Below are positions 62,040 to 64,000 of a stretch of DNA of 64,000 bases, piece by piece (position 1 is the stretch's first letter; the number at the start of each line of letters is the position of its first letter). The stretch is taken from positions 42,366 through 106,365 of the forward strand of contig DASTRY010000079.1 in assembly GCA_035760965.1 (NCBI GenBank), written 5' to 3'. The notes under the pieces were generated by a model. It had not been told where the DNA came from. It ran no database searches and was given only the letters and a program-made list of their open reading frames with translations. Both the position numbers and the translations under genes were made by a program. This DNA comes from JADGHX01 sp035760965 (GTDB lineage: Bacteria; Pseudomonadota; Gammaproteobacteria; Steroidobacterales; Steroidobacteraceae).

Positions 62040-63326
62040 GTGGCGCGCTCACCGGTCTTCGGCTCGCTCTATCTGCAAGTGCTCGCCGCCATCGTGGTGG
62101 GCGTGCTGCTCGGGCATTTCTGGCCGCACGCCGCCGTTGCGATGGAGCCGCTCGGGACGGGCTTCATCAAGCTGATCAAGATGATGATCGCGCCGATCAT
62201 CTTCTGCACGGTCGTGCTCGGCATCGCCGGCATGGAGGACATGAAGAAGGTCGGCAAGACCGGCGGCTATGCGCTGATCTACTTCGAAGCGATGAGCACC
62301 GTCGCGCTGCTCGTCGGGCTGCTGATCGTCAATGTCGTGAAGCCCGGCGCCGGCATGAACGTCGATCCCGCGACGCTCGATACGAAGTCCATCGAGAAAT
62401 ACACCGCGCCCGGCGGCATGGGAAGCGTGACGGATTTCCTGCTGAACGTGATTCCGACGAACGTCGTCGACGCGTTCGCGAAGGGCGACATCCTGCAGGT
62501 GCTGCTCTTCTCGGTGCTGTTCGGCTTTGCGCTGCATGCCATCGGCGGACGCTACGGTGCGCTGTACCAGTGGATCGAGCGCTTCTCGGCCGTGATGTTC
62601 GGCATCGTGAACATCATCATGCGGCTCGCGCCGCTCGGCGCATTCGGGGCCATGGCGTTCACGATCGGCAAGTACGGCATCGGCACGCTCGCCTCGCTCG
62701 GCAAGCTCATGGCGTGCTTCTATACGACGTGCCTGCTCTTCGTGTTCGTCGTGCTCGGGGTGGTGGCGCGGCTGCACGGCTTCCGCATCACACGCTTCGT
62801 GCGCTACATCAAGGAGGAGCTGTTCATCGTGCTCGGCACGTCATCGTCCGAGTCGGTGCTGCCGCGGATGATCACGAAGCTGGAAGGTCTCGGCGTGCAG
62901 AAGTCGGTGGTGGGGCTCGTGATTCCGACGGGCTATTCGTTCAATCTCGACGGCACGTCCATCTATCTCACGATGGCTGCGGTGTTCATCGCGCAGGCGA
63001 CCAATACGCACCTCGATATCTGGCATCAAATCACCCTGCTGCTGGTCCTGCTCCTCACGTCGAAGGGCGCGGCGGGTGTCACGGGCAGCGGGTTCATCGT
63101 GCTCGCGGCGACGCTCTCCGCGGTCGGGCATGTGCCCGTCGCCGGGCTGGCGTTGATCCTCGGCATCGATCGGTTCATGTCGGAGGCGCGGGCGCTGACG
63201 AACCTCGTCGGCAACGGCGTGGCGACCCTCGTCGTTGCCAGGTGGTGCCGGGCCGTCGACGCGGACACCTTGAATGCGCAGCTCGAAGCGCCCTCGGGCG
63301 CGCTGAAGCCCGCCGAATCTCGCTGA
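62040..63326 (+). CDS. dctA: C4-dicarboxylate transporter DctA (DAACS family)
   Basis: The 428-residue membrane protein belongs to the dicarboxylate/amino acid:cation symporter family. It begins SPVFGSLYLQVLAAIVVGVL, then FIKLIKMMIAPIIFCTVVLG, LGTSSSESVLPRM (the serine-rich hairpin), GYSFNLDGTSIYLTMA and SKGAAGVTGSGFIVLA, which are family signatures. It imports succinate, fumarate and malate with protons. The GTG at 62040 is preceded by GAGGAG, so it is favoured over the longer frame. It follows the aminotransferase gene, a pairing that joins dicarboxylate uptake with transamination. A terminator lies 215 bases after the stop. Confidence 0.94.
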   Translation: MARSPVFGSLYLQVLAAIVVGVLLGHFWPHAAVAMEPLGTGFIKLIKMMIAPIIFCTVVLGIAGMEDMKKVGKTGGYALIYFEAMSTVALLVGLLIVNVVKPGAGMNVDPATLDTKSIEKYTAPGGMGSVTDFLLNVIPTNVVDAFAKGDILQVLLFSVLFGFALHAIGGRYGALYQWIERFSAVMFGIVNIIMRLAPLGAFGAMAFTIGKYGIGTLASLGKLMACFYTTCLLFVFVVLGVVARLHGFRITRFVRYIKEELFIVLGTSSSESVLPRMITKLEGLGVQKSVVGLVIPTGYSFNLDGTSIYLTMAAVFIAQATNTHLDIWHQITLLLVLLLTSKGAAGVTGSGFIVLAATLSAVGHVPVAGLALILGIDRFMSEARALTNLVGNGVATLVVARWCRAVDADTLNAQLEAPSGALKPAESR

Positions 63327-63335
63327 AACTCGAGC

Positions 63336-63500
63336 GCTACGGGGCGCTGCAACCCATCATCGCATCGCTCTGAGCCCGAGTGGCGCGGAGCGTTGCAACC
63401 CTTCTGCATCGCCCTCAGCGCCGAGGGCAGCAAGCGCGACAACCCCTTGCATCGCTCCGAGCTTCAGGGCCCGCGGAGCGTTGCAACCCTTTCCGCGCTT
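63336..63500. repeat. Four imperfect direct repeats, about 45-base period
   Basis: The anchor GCAACCC (or ACAACCC) recurs at 63349, 63395, 63439 and 63483, with spacings of 46, 44 and 44 bases. Around it, units share GCGGAGCGTTGCAACCC and (T)GCATCGC/CTC. The second unit contains a small hairpin (GCCCTC/GAGGGC). The block lies between dctA and its terminator. The open frame across it reads repeats but shows no gene signal. Confidence 0.6.
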
Positions 63501-63540
63501 CGCGCATCTACCTCGCGCGAGAGATTGATTCCTCCGATCA

Positions 63541-63572
63541 CCCGCGCCGGAACATCCGGCGCGGGCTTTTTT
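63541..63572 (+). terminator. Rho-independent terminator after dctA
   Basis: A perfect 10-pair stem, CCCGCGCCGG with CCGGCGCGGG, loop AACAT, is followed by C and six T. It is a strong plus-strand terminator that closes the dctA transcript after the repeat block and separates it from the LysR gene. Confidence 0.9.
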
Positions 63573-63659
63573 CCCAGCGCCCTCGGGTTCAATGGCGTGG
63601 CTAGCGATTTGTCCTCGCCCGCGCGTCGTGACAGCATGTCGCGCCGCCCGGGTGCATCG

Positions 63660-64000
63660 ATGCAAACGCTGAAACGACCTGCCCGCAAAGCCAAGCCGAA
63701 AACGACCACCGCCTTTCGTCGGCTGCCGCTGGCGAGCCTGCGCGTGTTCGTCGCCGTGGCCGAGCAGCTCTCCTTCACGCGAGCCGCGCAGAACCTGGGC
63801 ATCACGGCTGGTGCCGTGAGCATGCAGATCCGCTCGCTGGAGGAATACCTGCAATCGCCGCTGTTCCTGCGTCGTGGGCGCGTGGTGCAGCTCACGACCG
63901 AAGGCGCGCGGCTGCTGCCGCGCGTTCGCAACGGCCTCGAGGAGCTCGAGCGCGCCATCGACGAGGCGCGCATCGATCGGCGCAGCGGGCCGCTCGTCGT
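63660..64000 (+). CDS. LysR-type transcriptional regulator, N-terminal part (cut by window edge)
   Basis: After a basic tail (KRPARKAKPKTTTAFRR) the frame shows the LysR winged helix-turn-helix: LASLRVFVAVAEQLSFTRAA, QNLGITAGAVSMQIRSLEEY and LFLRRGRVVQLTTEGARLL, then the linker helix. It resembles GcvA-type members. The sensor domain lies beyond the right edge. ATG 63660 was chosen; an ATG eight codons upstream (63636) is in frame, and neither has a good ribosome site. The target is unknown. Confidence 0.85.
   Translation, partial: MQTLKRPARKAKPKTTTAFRRLPLASLRVFVAVAEQLSFTRAAQNLGITAGAVSMQIRSLEEYLQSPLFLRRGRVVQLTTEGARLLPRVRNGLEELERAIDEARIDRRSGPLV

Noticed and set aside
1..64000. CRISPR arrays, tRNA/rRNA genes, insertion sequences, prophage
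   Set aside because: No regular spaced repeats, cloverleaf-like sequences, transposase motifs or phage genes were recognised by reading; a dedicated scan could still find divergent cases.

Overview
The window is GC-rich chromosomal DNA from a motile, Gram-negative, aerobic heterotroph. Flagellar stator genes, csrA, osmoregulated periplasmic glucan synthesis (opgGH), three TonB-dependent receptors, a FecI/FecR-type sigma/anti-sigma pair and a DUF1592/DUF1552 secreted-protein cluster together suggest a gammaproteobacterium of the Steroidobacter/Nevskiales/Xanthomonadales type. That placement is inferred from gene content only. No rRNA, tRNA, CRISPR array, transposase or phage gene was seen.

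Layout. 1-4.3 kb: the start of a TonB-dependent receptor (minus strand, cut by the window edge), divergent from a GMC oxidoreductase - metallo-beta-lactamase-fold hydrolase - cytochrome P450 operon. 4.3-15.3 kb: a membrane-anchored winged-helix regulator, divergent from an operon of a DUF1592 cytochrome-like protein, a VOC protein, a DUF1552 protein, an ankyrin-repeat protein and a TonB-dependent receptor. 15.4-19.7 kb: ketopantoate reductase-like protein, alkylation repair (Ada-AlkA fusion plus Ogt), an MmcQ/YjbR protein and a lipoprotein. 19.8-28.2 kb: a lasso-peptide locus. It contains a fused B protein (RRE plus leader peptidase), an asparagine-synthetase-like cyclase, an STN-domain TonB-dependent receptor, and a 47-codon precursor gene on the opposite strand with its own promoter candidate and terminator. 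These are followed by an ECF sigma factor and FecR. 28.4-39.7 kb: csrA, small hypothetical proteins, opgGH, a PQQ-like beta-propeller protein, a frameshifted gene, an OmpA-type lipoprotein, an EthD-like protein and an SDR. 39.9-45.1 kb: a lanthanide-type (XoxF) PQQ alcohol dehydrogenase locus with beta-propeller, c-type cytochrome and MxaJ/XoxJ-like binding protein. 45.2-54.9 kb: Lhr helicase, GyrI-like protein, a degenerate-GGDEF/EAL protein divergent from a cupredoxin-like protein and a barrel protein, and a small SWIM-like protein. 55.1-64 kb: M28 peptidase, a fused and a split pair of GFA proteins flanking motAB, an aromatic/aspartate aminotransferase, DctA, a repeat block and terminator, and a partial LysR regulator.

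The most notable object is the lasso precursor gene at 25643-25786 on the minus strand. It lies in an apparent intergenic region and was found by translating that region by hand. Its predicted core is GLIGAWLYDGNGGWWG, with a Gly1-Asp9 macrolactam and a seven-residue Gly/Trp-rich tail. The receptor's STN domain and the adjacent sigma/FecR pair suggest that the peptide, or a metal or other ligand bound to it, is sensed at the outer membrane and feeds back on expression. No isopeptidase or ABC exporter is visible in the window.
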